From positions 96,707,232-96,771,231 of the forward strand of contig OX411544.1 in assembly GCA_948146395.1 (NCBI GenBank): a stretch of 64,000 bases of DNA, read 5' to 3'. The position numbers were made by a program, and so were the translations under genes. Origin of the DNA: Fragum whitleyi. Lineage: Eukaryota > Mollusca > Bivalvia > Cardiida > Cardiidae. The notes below the pieces were generated by a model, which worked only from the letters and a program-made list of their open reading frames with translations, was not told the origin of the DNA and did not search any database. Below are positions 33,509 to 48,403 of the stretch, piece after piece. Numbering within the stretch: position 1 is the first letter of the stretch; the number at the start of each line of letters is the position of its first letter.

Positions 33509-34393
33509 GCTCCACTTTAGCTCCACTGGCTGAAGGCCACTAGGGCTAATGTCATGGCACTGTGTCTGTCTTGCGTCCATCCATCAGTGCATCCAGTTGC
33601 AACCCTTTTCTTTATGAACAGAATCTTCTCCTCAGAAACTACTGGGTGAATTTCAACCAAACTTCACAGGAATGATCCTTGGGTGACACTCTTTAAAAGT
33701 TGTTCAAGAAATTTTGATCCAATGAAAAATGGATTTCATGGGCGTGGCTAATTTCCAAGTATTGTAAAAAGTGACTTTTCTCAGAACCTATAGTTGATAG
33801 ATACCAACTTAATCTAACATATGTGATCCTAGGATAAACCTTTTACAAAAATTATTTTGATTAGATGAGAAATATGTATATTATAGGTGGAGGTCATTTC
33901 TCTTTGTTATATAGTGGAAACTTTTAAAATCTTTTTCTCAGAATCTAACGGATGGATATCAACCAAATTTCACTGGAATAATATTTTAGTGATCCTTTAT
34001 CAGTCTATCAAAACTTATTGTGATCAGATGAAAAGTATGTATTTTATTGGAAGAGGTCATTTCTCTATTTATTATATAGTGGAAACTTTGAATATCATCT
34101 TTGAATATAACTGATGGATATCAACCAATTTAACTGGATTGATCCTTTAGTGACCCTTTATCAGTCTACAAAAAATTATTGTGATTAGATTAAAAATATG
34201 TATTTTATTGACAGTGGTCATTCGTCTATATATTATAGAGTGGAAACTTTGAAAATCATTTTCCCAGAATATAACTGATGGATATCAACCAAATTTCTCC
34301 GGAATGTTCTATTGGTGACCCATTTTCAGGCTGCACAAAATTACTATGATTGGATAAAAAATATGTATTTTACAGACAGAGGTCTGTTTTCTT
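33509..34393 (-). repeat. Monomer-array composite element (mirror of 25966-26850)
   Basis: Starts with the hairpin variant AGCTCCACTGGCTGAAGGCC. Monomers are 'TGGATATCAACCAAATTTC'. Confidence 0.65.
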
Positions 34394-35188
34394 CAATAAG
34401 TTATTCATCAATCTTTAATTTTTCTTGGCAGAAATATTTCAGCATGTGAAACTTTAAAACACTTATTAACCTGACATTAAAGATAATCAATTAATTAATT
34501 CATTCATTCACTGAATTTCTAATCATATCAGTTGATTCAGGCCTGTGGAGCAAATCAGCTACCCAAGAAGCTCTATACTTTTATATGCGTTGCAGCTAGG
34601 TTCTTTGTCTGAATTTATTACCCTTTTGTGTAATCTTAGTGTTTATTTGATCTGAACTGTGCACAGCCAAAATGTTTGATGATTATATTTTTTTCCTTTG
34701 TTACTTGAAATATGCTTACTAAACACAACTTTTGTACTTCAACAGTGACAGATCTAATGACAATCTGACAACCACTGACTCTAGAGGTCACAATTAAGGA
34801 CCAATCTTTCTAAAAAATGCTCAGGAAGTTTGTCTAGTCATAAGAAAGATAATCCCTATTGAATTTGAATGAATTCTGACTTAGGTTTTTTTATAGGCCC
34901 TATCAAGGGGTATAACTGTGTGAGTATTTTTGTTAGAGGTATGTCCTTTTTTTACTTCGATATTTTGCTTAATCAGCACCTGCAGCAGTTTCACTGGAAC
35001 ATGTTCAATTAATACACAAATTTTATATAGGTATCAGACCTAAGCAGCCCATCGGAGGACATTTCATTTTTATTCCGGTTTTGACAAAAATTGGTAAGGC
35101 TCTCCCTAGGGAACCAGAAAATGATAAGATAATGGCCTAAGTATACCTTTTTGTTTTTTGATACATGTATTTCTATTTATTCTTTTAG

Positions 35189-35338
35189 GTTTTGGGGAAG
35201 AAAAAAATTCTACACTCGTCCGTCAAATGACTGTTCTGAACATTGACACAATACTTTCTACACCCAAAAGAACCACTTCTGGCCTGGTCAAGAATATATG
35301 GGAGTACCATTATTTGAAAGTCAGAATGACTAGGAAAT
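35189..35338 (+). CDS. Candidate gene B, internal exon, right copy
   Basis: Mirror of 25021-25170, with the same acceptor (TTCTTTTAG) and donor (GTAAGC). Confidence 0.3.
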
Positions 35339-36161
35339 GTAAGCAAGATTTTTTTAAATGTTATTTTCATATTGTATAATCTGTGCCATTTGCACAATAC
35401 TAGTAATAAGACTTGACAGATCATCTTGTTGATGTTTGGGTTATAACCTAGAAATAAGTCACTGATTCTATAATGGTGCAGGTCTGCTTGCCAGAAAACT
35501 TGCTAGAAATTTATATTTCAAACTTCTTATCCAGTAGTAGATTATGTTAATTCTTAATCATAGAAGACCCTTGACAATTGGTTTTGTTTGACTTGCTGCG
35601 CTTCAAAGATAAACAAGAGATATTTGTAAATCATTTATGCTCCCAATAAGTTAAAGGGCCATTTCTTTGCCAATCATCGAAGGGAAATAACTAAAAAACA
35701 TATGATGAGTAGAGTTATGGTTCTTGTGCAATGCACCTCTCCTCAATGTGATCTATTTACCTGTGAAGTTTCATGATTCTAGCTTGTGTACTTTTTGAGA
35801 TATGTTGCTGACAAAAAAATGGTCTGCAGATGCAAGGCTGAACTACAAATGCAAAGCAATATACCCCCTCTATTTTGAAGGGGTATGATTATCATGTTGA
35901 ACTGGCACATGATATAGGCTTAGATCATCCCGCACAGAAATTAAGTCTGATCTTAACCTACACTGCCTATTCTCTACTTAAAATGTCGATAAACTTTGAG
36001 CAAGACAATTATGTCCTTATAATTTGCAATTTGTATAGACAAAATTTAAAATCCAGCTTTTTCAGAATCTAAATGATACATAATCTTCACAATATTTGTG
36101 AATGTAAGCATGTTTTCCCTGAAATTGTTTCTAAATTGACTCCCTTTCCTGCTGATTTTAT

Positions 36162-37027
36162 CAGCTCACCTGAGCATGAAGTATGTGCTCAAGGTGAGCT
36201 ATTGTGATAGATGTATGGAATCAATCCATCTTTCTGTATATCCATTCATCCACAAAGTTAAAACATCTTTTCCAAAACTATCCATCATATTTAAATCAGA
36301 ATTCACATAATTGATCCATAGTACAAGGGCTTCCAAAGAACTTCACAGAATTGAAAGGTCATTTTTCAAGGTCAAATTTGTTGGAAAAAAAGATTAAACT
36401 TTAAAGTTGGCCTTAACTTTTGACTGGTAAGTGGTAGGGCCTTCATATTTCACATGATGATTGCTTGAGACAAGAACTGTCTGTTGGTAGCATATACAAT
36501 GCAATTATTCAAGGTTAAGGTCATATAAAAAAAATGGCCATAACAAATGGTTAGTGTTACAGCATTCATATTTCACATTGCTTCAGACTAGACCTTTCTA
36601 TTGGTACCAAGTTCTAGGTCATCATTCAAGGTCGTTTTTCAAGGTCAAATTTGTGTAAAAAATAAAACTTTAATATTTTCTATAACTTTTGAATGGTAAG
36701 TGATAGGGCCTTCATATTTCAAACAAGGTTTTTAATGAAACTATCAAAAACCCAAGGTATTATGATCACCTTGGTGTTGCTTGCCTCGGTATCAAATGGC
36801 ATGAATGTTGGCCTAGACATGACTTTAACCTTGGTCAAATCTCTGTTGTAATTGAAGATATCTTCATGAAACTTGGCATGTGTGTTTACTATCACAAGAC
36901 CTATCTAGACTTTTAAGGGGAGTGACTGTTGGAGCATTTTTGTAAGAGTTATGCTCCTTTTTTACTTTTGCTGATTTTTGCATTAATCAGCACATGATCA
37001 GAGTGTTGCACCCACAGTCGGTGCTCT
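36162..37027 (-). repeat. Monomer-array composite element (mirror of 23331-24196)
   Basis: The hairpin end AGCTCACCTGAGCATGAAG is at the left and GGGTGCAACAC.../GGTGCTC at the right (reversed relative to the left copy). Confidence 0.6.
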
Positions 37028-37106
37028 TTTTTGTCTTACACTTTAAGGTTATCTGTCAAGGCCTTAAGGGATCTTACTTTGGACTTAATCTTTATTTGTT
37101 TTGCAG

Positions 37107-37279
37107 TTTTGGGACAGGAATACTGTCATTACCTAAGCATTATCTGTGTGGATGTGAATATGGGCATTGAGGTGACTATCAAGGGTGACAATTCTAAAAG
37201 ATATATAAACCTTGACTTTTTCCATTTTCCAGCACCTGAAGTCACGCTGGCATACGAAGACAGAGGCCCTATGTATTGA
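37107..37279 (+). CDS. Candidate gene B, downstream exon, right copy
   Basis: Mirror of 23079-23251. Acceptor TTTGTTTTGCAG, stop TGA at 37277-37279. Confidence 0.3.
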
Positions 37280-38245
37280 TAACCCGGCTGTTTTAGGTGT
37301 GTAACAAAATTAACCTTTTCATACATAGGTTTGTATAAAGATACAGCTTGTTATATGATCACCCACTGCGTACAGGCGAGTGGGCAGGATCTACGTCTTT
37401 GTCTCAAGAGCATAACTCTGTCTTATGTCTGGTTGACTTGAAAAATGACAGTAATATGCCTTTCATGATTATGTAGTGCAGTGGACAAGAACTGTAACTC
37501 TACCTGGCTTTTTTTTAACCCTTTGTTGTTTTTTTTATCAAACTTAGATCTCTAAAAATATACAAACTATGATCATGATAACGATATACTCGTATTACAT
37601 TTATCAGTCTGTCTGTCTACACAATAAATGTCCAAAAGTTATTCTTTCAAATTCACTTCAATTCTACTCATAACCCAAACTCACATGATGATTTGCGTAT
37701 CTTGTGACAATATGTCACTGTGTTAGAATTATGACCCTTCTATGCCCCCCCCCCCATCTGAAACAGTGACAGGTATGTAGAATGACCTCTTACTAGGAGT
37801 GAGTGCACAGGTATGTGAATATGTCTCAAACTTGTCTTGATCATACCGGTATATTCTACATTTATGATTTTACAAAATAACCTGGCAAAGTTGTTCCTCC
37901 CCCCTGGGTGTATACCTGTGTCTGCTGTCGTGCAAAGGGTGTATGAATATGCCTAAGGTCACAACTGAAGGTCAAATAGGTATTAATTTCAAATTAAGAA
38001 TTTTGTGTTAGCATCAGAGGCTGTGACACATTTCTAGTTCATTTAATAATTTTTAATACGCCCGTAAAAAAGACATATCATGGGATCGCCCTGTGGTGGC
38101 CATTGTCAAGACAATGTCCAATTCTTTTTTAAGAGCATTACTATGTCCGCGAATGTCAGATTGCCTTGAAATTCCGCAATCAAGTTCCTCCCATTATAAT
38201 GGAGTGCAGATTGTAAGAAATGTTACTCTGCCTAGCTTTATATTT

Positions 38246-39658
38246 ATCTCACCTGAGCAAAATATGTTAAAGGTGAGCTTTTGTGGTTGTGCGATGTCCT
38301 TCGTGCATTGTCCATTGCCAATATTTACCTGTAAGACTCTCTTGAAGCAATATTCTTTTGCAAAATCAACCTGAAAGCAGGACAGATTAATTGTCTTGGC
38401 CAAGTTAGAAAATGGTTCAAGTGGGGCCAAAAATATGGTCACATGGTCAAATCTTAGAAAAACCTTAAAGACACTCTATAGGTAATATTTTTACTCAATA
38501 ATCCTGAAAATTGGTCAGATTGATTGTCTTGATAGGGTCAATTGGGGTCAAGAACTAGGTGGTATGGTCATATTTAAGAACACCTTTGAAGACACTCTAA
38601 AGGCCATGAATTGGTCAATTAATCTGAAAATTTGCCAGATTGATTGTATTGGTGAAATTTAAGTCACCTTTGAAATTGGGCCAAGTTGGGTTCAAAACTA
38701 GGTCATTGAAATCTTGTAGACACTCTAGAGGCAATAATTCTTGCTAAATCAACCTGAAAATGGGTCACCTTGATAGTCTTGATGAAATCATGGTCAATTT
38801 TGAACTTTGGTCAAAGTGGAGTCAATCTAAATGAAATTTGGTGAGATTGATTGTCTTGATGTGATGAAATTTCAGTCATGTTTGAAATTTGGTTAAGTGG
38901 GGTAAAAAATTAGCTCAATATGTGGAATCTTAGAAAAATCTTGTTGAAACTCTAGATGCATTATTTTGGCTAAATTAAATGAAAATCGGTCGGATTGATT
39001 GTCCTGATGAAATCTATGCAAAGTACAAAATTTGGTCACTTGGGTTTAAAAACTAGATCACTAGATATAATCTTAAAAAAAAAATTATTAAAGACAACCT
39101 AAAAGCCATAATTTTTGTTCAATCATCTTGAAAGTTGGCCATATTGATTGTATATAATGATATCTTGGCCTAGTTCAAAATTGGATCAAGTGGATCAAAA
39201 GGTCATGAGGACAAATCTTAGAAAAACCTTGTAGACACTCTTGAGGCAATAGTGTTTGCTCAATCAACATGAGAATTGCAAATGAAAATGATGAAAAGCA
39301 AAAAAATTGTCAAGTTCATATGGTCAAATATTAGAAAAACCTTGGAGACACTTCAAAGGCTACATTTTGGCTAGAACAACCACGAATCTGTCAACTTCAA
39401 AATTAGGTCAAGTGGCGTCAAAAATAAAGTCAAGAGGTCAAAAATTAGAAAACAACCTTGTAAACACTCTTAGGCCATATTTTTTGCCCAATCAACTTGA
39501 AAATTGGTCAGAATGATATTCTTTATGAAATCTCGGTCAAGATTAAAATGTGTTCAAGTGGTGACAAAATGAGGTTAAGAGGTCAAATACTAGAAAATAC
39601 CCACAGGTATATTTAATGCCATATTTCTGCATCCAATCAACTTGAAAACTGTTCAAAT
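38246..39658 (-). repeat. Diverged monomer-array composite element (mirror of 20700-22112)
   Basis: The hairpin 'CTCACCTGAGCAAAATATG' opens the element. Repeated 'GATTGATTGTCTTGATG' phrases follow. Confidence 0.6.
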
Positions 39659-40383
39659 TTATTGTTTTGATTGGATCTTAGACAAATATATTGATTGGAT
39701 TAGAACTAAGACATTTAACCCAGGTGAATGATTTAGTGCCACTATGTCCCTCTTTAGGAAACAAGCACTGCAAGGGGCAAATGTGTACAATTCACGTCCT
39801 TGTTCACTATCAGGTACCTACAAACAAGCATGGCACCCAGTTGTGGTTTTCTTCTATATCACCTATAACCTGTTATCATTAATTTATAGTGTGTGATGTC
39901 ATATTTAAGATTAATCTTTTTTCAGATAGACCAAAACTTATATCTGAACAGCCATCAACTTCAAAACATCAAATTTGGAAACCCAAAGACACTTGTACCA
40001 ACATATCTTAATGATGAAAGTAGAGCAGGATGTGCGAAGGAAATGGCTCATAGATCATCATTGAAGCTCTGAGATGTGGATCCAAGAAGAATTTCTCAAC
40101 AAACATTGCCTGTGTCCCTCATAACAACATTGGAAATATGTAATAAATTAAGTGTCTAGAGATCAAAAGACTGAACAGAAAACCCTCTTGAATATTTTAT
40201 TTTGCTTAGAACACATACCATAATTTTTCACTTAATTACACTTGTAAGCGCACTTGAGGACTTAAAGTAAACAGTGAGTGTTTCTTGCCTGGCTATCTGG
40301 CAATCCATTAGAAAATCTTTGTGTGAAAAACTATTGAATACATTTCATTTTAATTGACACATATAATCCTTAGATTGTGTTTT

Positions 40384-41252
40384 ACCTCACCTGAACACAA
40401 TGTGCTCAGGGGAGCCTTAGGATCACCATGACTCCGCTGTGTATTGTAAACTTTCTTAAAACTTCTTGTTCTCTTGAACCACGGGGCCAAATTAAATGGA
40501 ACTTAACCCGAATGCTCCTAAAGTGACCCTTTTTTGAAAAAAATATTTGCTTTATGTTGATTGGCTTAAAATATGGGTGTGACTGGACAGGGGTTATTTT
40601 TAGCCAGAAATCTTTGAATGACATCTCCTCCTGAACCACTGATCTAATTTCCATTAAACTTTTCCAGAATATTCCTTGGGTGATGCTTTACAGAAATAAC
40701 AAATTTGTTCACAAATTTTCGATTTGCCCATAAATAAAGGTGTGGCAGGGCATGGCTTACTTTGAAAGCAAAATCTTTGAATGATATCGCCTCCTGAACC
40801 ACAGGGTCGATTTCAATGAAGCTTTACCAGATCGTTTCTTGGGTGACATTTTTCAAATGTTTTTCACAAAATTTTGATTGGCCTTAAAATATGGGTGTTG
40901 CAGGGCGGAGCTTATTTTGAGCTTAAATTTTCGAGTGACATCTCCTCCTGAACCTCTTTGATGGTTTCAATGAATCTTTTCCTGAATCTTCCTTGGGGGA
41001 CCCTTTTCAAAAATTGCTTGAAAATTTTAATTGAGCCAAAAATATCAGGGTGACAAGGAAGGGCTTATTTTGAGTCTCCTCAGTTATAAATGGGTGAGCA
41101 GAGCCTATTAATACTTTATATTCTTGGAATAATATCTCCAATTCAACAATTAGGCAAATGTGATTGAAGCTTTGCCAAAGAGTTACTTGGATGAGATCCC
41201 TGGACTAGTGAAATTCAGGTGGGTGGTTGAGGGACATTCAAGCTCTCTTGTT
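40384..41252 (-). repeat. Monomer-array composite element (mirror of 19107-19975)
   Basis: Opens 'ACCTCACCTGAACACAATG' and closes 'AAGCTCTCTTGTT'. Confidence 0.7.
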
Positions 41253-41572
41253 TAGCTTACCTGAGCACAATATGCTCAAGGTAAGCTTTTGTGATCACAT
41301 TTTGTCTTTGGCTTATTGTATGTCTGAAGTCTTCAACATATCAGAAAATATCTTCGACCTACTCCGCCCCCACATGGTGATGCCAGAGCGAGCCATTTAA
41401 CCCTGATATTTTTTGCTCGCCTGAGTACTATGTGCTCAAGGGGAGCTTTAAGGATCACTCTGAGCCTGTCGTGCATCGTCAACAATCTTAAAAACTTCTT
41501 CTCCTGAACCACTGGGTTGATTTCAATGAAATTAATCTGAATGATACCTCCGGCGACCCTTTTCAATTTTTT

Positions 41573-42050
41573 AGCTCACATCTTGCTCAAGGTGAGCTTT
41601 TGTGATCATTGACCGTCCGTCGTCCTCCAGCAACAATTTTCTTGTTAACACTCTAGAGGCCACAAATACGATCCAATCTTCATGAAACTTGGTCAGAATG
41701 TTGGTCAGGTCACAAGGATGAACCCTATTGAAAATGGAAAGGATCCATGCCATATCATGGGAAAAGGGGCTATAATGACATTTTTGCTCTTATCACTCTA
41801 GACGCCTCAAATATGGTCCTATCTTCATGAAACTTAGTCAGAATGTTTGTCAGGTTACAAGGTTAAACCCCATTGAAAATGGAAAAGAACCATGTCATAT
41901 CATGGGAAAAGGGACCTTAGTGAAAATTGTCTTGTTTACAGCCTTAGAGGCCTCAAATCACAAAAGTACAACTTTGCTTGAAAATTTGATGTATTTAATG
42001 AGACAAAGAGACGAAGGTGAGCGATATAGGACCATCATGGTCCTCTTGTT
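41573..42050 (-). repeat. Monomer-array composite element (mirror of 18308-18785)
   Basis: Same sequence as the left copy, with at least one substitution ('CACAAATACGATCC' against 'GGATCATATTTGTG' reversed, near 41670). Confidence 0.7.
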
Positions 42051-42257
42051 TTGTTAAATGCTGATTGGCAAAAAAATATGGGTGTGGTAGGAATTGGGTT
42101 TTTTGGAGCCCAAAATCTTTGAATGACATGTCCTCCTGAACCACTTCTCAAATTTAAATGAAACTTTACAAGAATGTTCCTTTGATGATCCTCTTCACAA
42201 ATTCTTTGAAAATTTTTATTGGCCTATGAATTCCGGGTTGCAGGTCGGGGCTTTTTT

Positions 42258-43284
42258 AGCTCACCTGCGCACAAAGTGCTCAAGGTGAGCTATTGTGATC
42301 ACTCACTGTCCGTCGTCGGTCCGTCGTCCATCCGTCTGTCCGTCAACAATTTCTTTAAACATCTTCTCCTCCTAAACCACTGGGCAAATCAAGCTGAAAC
42401 TTGGCAGGGATGTTCCTTGGGTGAAGGTCTTCAAAATCTGTTTAAAGAATTTTATTTCATCAAAACACTAGTTTCCATCGTAACGGAAAATCTAAAAAAT
42501 GGACGAATATGGCTGAAAATCTTAGAAAAAATTCTTCTCCTCCTAAACCACTGGGCCAATCAAGCTGAAACTTAGCAGGGATGTTCCTTGGATGAAGCTC
42601 TTTAAAAGTTGTTAAAAGAATTTAAATGTCATCAAAAACTCTGGTTGCCATGGTTACATATTAGCCCAAAATGGCCGAAAATCTTAGAAAAATTTCTTCT
42701 CCTCCTATACCACTGGGCAAATCAAGCTGAAACTTGGCAGGGATGTTCCTTGGGTGAAGGTCTTCAAAATCTGTTAAAAGAATTTAATTTCATCAAAACT
42801 CTAGTTTCCATCGTAACGGAAAATCTGGAAAATGGCTGAAAATCTTAGAAAAAATTCTTCTCCTCCTAAACCACTGGGCCAATCAAGCTGAAACTTGGCA
42901 GGGATGTTCCTTGGGTGAAGGTCTTCGAAATTTGTTTAAAGAATTTAATTTTATCATAAGCTCTAGTTTTTCATGGTAACGGAAAGTCTGAAAACGGCTG
43001 AAAATCTTAGAAAAAATTCTTCTCCTCCTAAACCACTGGGCCAATCAAGCTGAAATTTGGCAGGGATGTTCCTTGGGTGAAGGTCTTCAAATGTTGTTAA
43101 AAGAATATGCCATGATAAGAGAAAAGTTGAAAATTTACGAAACTTAAAAAAAATCAAGTTGCAATAGGACGAATTTTAACCACCTTAATGTACATCAAAC
43201 AAATTCTGGTTTTCATAACATGGTTGACAAGTTATGAGTGACATACTCGGGTGAGCGATATAGGACCATCATGGTCCTCTTGTT
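42258..43284 (-). repeat. Monomer-array composite element, complete (mirror of 17074-18100)
   Basis: The hairpin AGCTCACCTGCGCACAAAG is at the left and 'GGACCATCATGGTCC' then 'TCTTGTT' at the right. The monomer spacing is about 162 bp. Confidence 0.8.
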
Positions 43285-44395
43285 TTAGTCTTGTGCCAGG
43301 GTGGGGCTTATTTTGAGTCTCCTGAGTAATAAATGAGAGACAGGGTCTATTACAACTTTAAATTCTTGAAATAACATCTTCTCTTCAACAATTAGGCAAA
43401 TATGTATGTGCTCTTGTTAAGTTATTCCCCGTCTTCTCAGTAACCAATGGACAGATTTCAAGCAAACTTGGCAGGAATGTTCCTTCAGTGGCCATTCAAA
43501 ATTTGTTTGTGAAATTTTGATTAAATCCCAAATTTGAACAAGTAAGAAATAAAGTTTCTGAAATATCACATTGGTATACCTACTCTCTTGTTTCAACGGT
43601 GGATGACTATTATTTTTAGCTCACCAAAGCACTTTGAAATTATAATTTTGTAGGGGTCCTGGTCCAAAAGAAAAACTTTGTTTAAAAATTTATAAATCAG
43701 CTGCAATTACAGCCAGTTTCTCACTTTTTAAAGTTTCTTTAGAAATTCTGAATCGAGACCACCTAAAAACATTCCTGCAAAAATTTGTAAAAATTTGCCT
43801 CAGACAAGAGGTTAAGGAGATAATTATTGATGGATGATAGACGTCTGATAGACATCAGACATCACAAATGCTGACAGAAGCACCGTTATTTCTAATCTTA
43901 TCTGATTTAAACTTCACATATATTTTTGATCAGGATCAGGTAATAAGTCAGACATGTGCATATCCTGTTTTAGTGACAGTCCATTGAAATAAGACAGAAA
44001 ATTGGCCTTTTTTTAAAGTCTGTCTTTATTTCTGTAGCCAACTTACAGCAAATATTTCAGGAAATAATGGACAGATTTCATTTGTATTTCCTAAGTAGTA
44101 AAAAGGAACACATTTGGCACAAAATGTATCCAGAGTTACCTCCATGATAGCACAGTATGTTGTTTTGATGTTGAACATGTGGGCCAAGTTTCAGTTGAAT
44201 GCCTTTACCTATACAAGAAATATCGAAATTTTGTTTGGCAATACCCAAGAGGACACCAAGGCTAATGCTATATAGCATTGCCTTGGATTTTCTACAAATA
44301 CAGTGAATCTAAAAATATTGTCTGCTTAACTTCTCTCCAAGTTTTTGAGTGATTTGATTCAGATTTCAGTCAGTATCAGAGACGTACAAATTTTT

Positions 44396-45181
44396 AGCTC
44401 ACCTGAGCACACCATGCTCAAGGGGAGCTATAAGGGCCACCCTGAGTCCGTCATCCGTTTTCAACAATTTAGATTAACTTCTTCTTCTTCCAGAATGTTC
44501 CTTGGGTGACCCTTTTTGAAAATTGTTCGAGAAATTCTGATTGGCCCATAAACATGGGCATGGCAGGATTTGGCATTTTTCACTTTGAAATCTTTGAACA
44601 ACATCTCCTGAACCACTGGACTGATTTCAATGAAACTTTACCAAAACGTTTCTTGGGTGACCCTTTTCAAAAATTGTTCTAAAATTTTGATTGGCCCAAA
44701 AGTACGGGCAGGGCAGGGCTTATTTCGAGCTTGAAATCTTTGAATGACATCTCCTCCTGATCCACTAGGCCAATTTCAATGAAACTTTACCAGAATGTTC
44801 CTTGGATGATCTCTTTCAAAATTGTTTGTGAAATTTTCATAGACCTATAAATATTGGCGTGGGAGGGTGGGGGCTTATTTTGAGCCCGAAATCCTTGAAC
44901 AACATCTCCTCCTGAACCACTGGGCCGATTTCAATGAAACTGTACCAGAATATTCCTTGGGTGACCCTTTTCAAAATTGTTTGTGAAATTTTCATTGGTC
45001 CATTAATATGGGCGTGTCAGTGTGGGGCTTATTTTGAGCCCGAAATCCTTGAACGACATCTTCTTCTTAACCACTAGGCTGATTTCAATAAAACTTTACC
45101 AGAATATTCCTTGGGTGACCCTTTTTAAAAATTGTCCGCAAAAATTTGATTGGCCTAGACCTAGGCTTGAACTTTTCCTCC
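44396..45181 (-). repeat. Monomer-array composite element (mirror of 15180-15962)
   Basis: Opens AGCTCACCTGAGCACACCATG. Five monomers, period about 151 bp. Confidence 0.7.
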
Positions 45182-45449
45182 AATTAGCAAATCATGACTT
45201 ACATACTTTGTTTCTCAAAACTTTAGCATATACTGGGTATTGTAAGAATAGTAGACACACACAGGTATTGTAAGAATACTCCACACACCTGTAGAATTTA
45301 TGTGTTTCATCCAATATCTATAGCAATGTCATATGTCAACAAGAGGGCCTGTATGCTCTACTGACTTTTAATATCTTCAGACTTTCATTAAATGAAGCTT
45401 GCTTTAAATGAATACATAAACACTTCGAAATCTCTCTGAAGACCTATTT

Positions 45450-45735
45450 TTAGCTCGGCTTTTTTCGGAGATTACCCGAGGTATTGCTAAAGTCTCTGTG
45501 TTGTTGTCGTCGTCGTCGTGCGAAAACATTGACATTTTGTTATATCTCTGGTTCTACTTAAGGCATTCACTTGAAACTTGGCACACATGTTCACCATCTA
45601 AAGAGCAATCAATACTATCAAGGGGGATAACTCAAGATGCATTTTGTGCAAATTATGCCCCTTTTTCGACTAAGATTTTTCCCCACCATCCAGCACTCGA
45701 CAGCCAAGCGTATGCACCCGTAGGCGGTGCTCCTG
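45450..45735 (-). repeat. Dispersed repeat unit (mirror of 14634-14905)
   Basis: Differs from the left copy by an extra 4 bp near 45710 and by T for G in 'GGCTTTTTTCGG' (45458-45470). Confidence 0.5.
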
Positions 45736-46310
45736 TTTAATAGTTAACTGGTTCTGGTCCACATTGCACCAAAATACTCAATCACAATGCACCTGCTGCC
45801 CTTTACCCATCTAATTAAAATATAAGGTTCAGAAGGAGATGTTCTTCAAAGAGTCACCCAAGGAACATTCTAGTAAAGTTTCATTGAAATTGGACCAGTG
45901 GTTCAGGAGATGTCGATCAAAGATTTCGGGCTCAAAATAAGCCGAACCCTCACCCAATTTTTTGGGTCAATCAAAATTTCTTGAACAATTTAAGTTAAGG
46001 CTCACCGAAGGAACATCCATGCAAAGTTTCATTGAGATTGGCCCAATGGTTTGGGAGGAGGAGATTTTAAAAGATTTCAAAGTGAAAAAAAAGCTTGCCC
46101 TGCCACGCCCATATTTTGGGGTCAATCAAAATTTTTTGAACAATTTAAGAAGATGGTCACCCAAGGATCATTTCTACTAAGATCCACCCATTGGTTTGGG
46201 AGGAGAAGATATTTAAAAAAGAATTAACACACTGACCGAGGGACAGACGAACTCACAGACAATCTGCCATGACAATAGCCGCTGGCCTTCGGCCAATGGA
46301 GCTAAAATTC
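45736..46310 (+). repeat. Monomer-array composite element (mirror of 14056-14640)
   Basis: Ends in the variant hairpin 'GGCCTTCGGCCAATGGAGCT'. Confidence 0.55.
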
Positions 46311-48296
46311 ATTCCAGTGAATTTGGTTTTAGATTTATCAGTTAGTTTCTGAAGAATGGTTTTGACAGTTTATACCTAGTATTACCTGAATTCATTCAAC
46401 AGTTTTGGTCCAGGATATTTCTAAAGTAAATTTAAACAAATGGATGATGGGCACTTAACCATGAAATCAGACCCAGTGGCCTTTAGGCCAATGGATCTTA
46501 AATGTGTAAAAAGCAAACAAATGCTTAGTTGCAGTATAATTAATTTATTATACAAAGAAATAGCATAGGCATTAGTTTTCTTTTAGATTGCAGATTTTTA
46601 CATACAAAGTTGGCATTTTCATTCCCTTGAACAGATGAATATTGCCAAGTGGGTCATTTCAGTAATCCCATATTAAATGTTTTTTGTTTTTTTTTTTTGT
46701 AAGTAACCTAAATAAGAAAAAACAAGATTGTGTTAAACACAAATCCCCCTTTACAGCATTTTTTTCTTCAAAATGTTGACCTTGACCTTGTTACATGGCT
46801 TGACCTTTTCCCTACTGACTGTCTGTCTCTCTCTGCAAAAACTTGACCTGCAGACTGAATATTGTCCTATACCTGAAACACTATTGAGCTTACAATACTT
46901 TAATAAGCATTCATGTTCCTTTATCAGTTACACATTTTTAGAGGCCAAGGTCATCTGACTAAGTCAAGGTTCCTAATTGCCTTTTGAGGGGCATTTGAAG
47001 TTAATCAACAAATTTTCTTTTCATTAACAGCTGGGATCTGGCCCATGAGGAACACATCCTTAATTCTCCTTCCTGTCAATGCTATTTGATTTTTAGTTTG
47101 TAATTGAAACAAATGGACGGATTAGAATAACAAAAACATCATCCTCTAGGTTTTATTTTTCTATTTGACAACTGCTAATTATTCAGTTGCTGCATATGAT
47201 GAACAATTATAACATTGAACATTAAAAGTGGTAGGTTGTAAACAGTCTTTATCGTTTTTTTTTTTATTTCAATGGACTTGACATTGCTTGCAACAGTTTT
47301 TCAGTTATTTGCTTTTCCTCACATGGAATCAAGCACCTAATGGTGGGGGCCTTAATGTCAAAATGATCGATATTGCCATCAAGTATCAAAACCCAGTGTG
47401 GTGTCCGTGGCCTACACGGAGAGCGGACGCAGCTTAACCTTAAGTCCTGAGTTCGGCTATTGATCCTGGTTCTTTCATTGGCCCACACATTTGTCGAAAG
47501 TATTGGTGAATCATCTAGGAAGCAGAATCGAGAGAGTTTAAGTTAGGGGTATCGCTACCGGACAATGGAATGTGATCACTTTTGCTTTGCACATTGATCA
47601 TTTTAGTTTGTCTTTAACTTAAGGGTATACCTATGTGGGATATCAGCCAGAGGCTAGGAAGGATGTGATAGTAGTACAGTTGTGAGAAATAACAGGAATC
47701 CATTGTTTGGTGCTCCTGTCGCCACAATATTACTAAAAGATTGTTGTAAGCAGTGTAAAAACCCATTCAAAACAAACAAGAGGACCATGAACTGTCCTAG
47801 ATCACTCACATGAGTCTCTTTGACCCTTGGACATCACATCAATAAAATAGAAAGATCTCATAAAGAAGATAATTTTAACATAAAACCAAGTTTCATGAAG
47901 TTTGGGCCAAAATTGTGGCCTCTAGTTGTAACAATAAAATTATCATTGAGACCCCTTTTCCTGTGATATGGCACAGATCAATCCCATTTTCAAAAGGGTT
48001 AATCCATTTGACCTGACCAACATTCTGACCAAGTTTCATGAAGAATGGGCCATATTTGTAGCCTCTAGAGGGTAAATAGGAAAATTGTCAATAAGACCCA
48101 TTTTCCCATGATATAGCATGGATCCTTCCCATTTTCAATTCAGTTCATCCTTCTGATCTGATCAACATTCTGACCAAGTTTCATGAAGATTCAGGCCATT
48201 TTTGTGGCCATGATATGGCATGGATATAAATTAGGGTATATCCTTGTGACCTGACCAACAATCTTACCAAGTTTCATAAAAATTGGATTATTTTCA

Positions 48297-48368
48297 ATGG
48301 TTCAGCATGAAACATTTGTAACTCCCTTTAAACATAAAGAAAGTTACAACTGTTTCGCGCTGAACCAT
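48297..48368. mobile_element. Short foldback element (mirror of 11999-12070)
   Basis: ATGGTTCAGCATGAAACA against TGTTTCGCGCTGAACCAT. Confidence 0.75.
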
Positions 48369-48403
48369 CGATTTTTGACCTCTAGAGTGTAAACAAGAAA
48401 ATT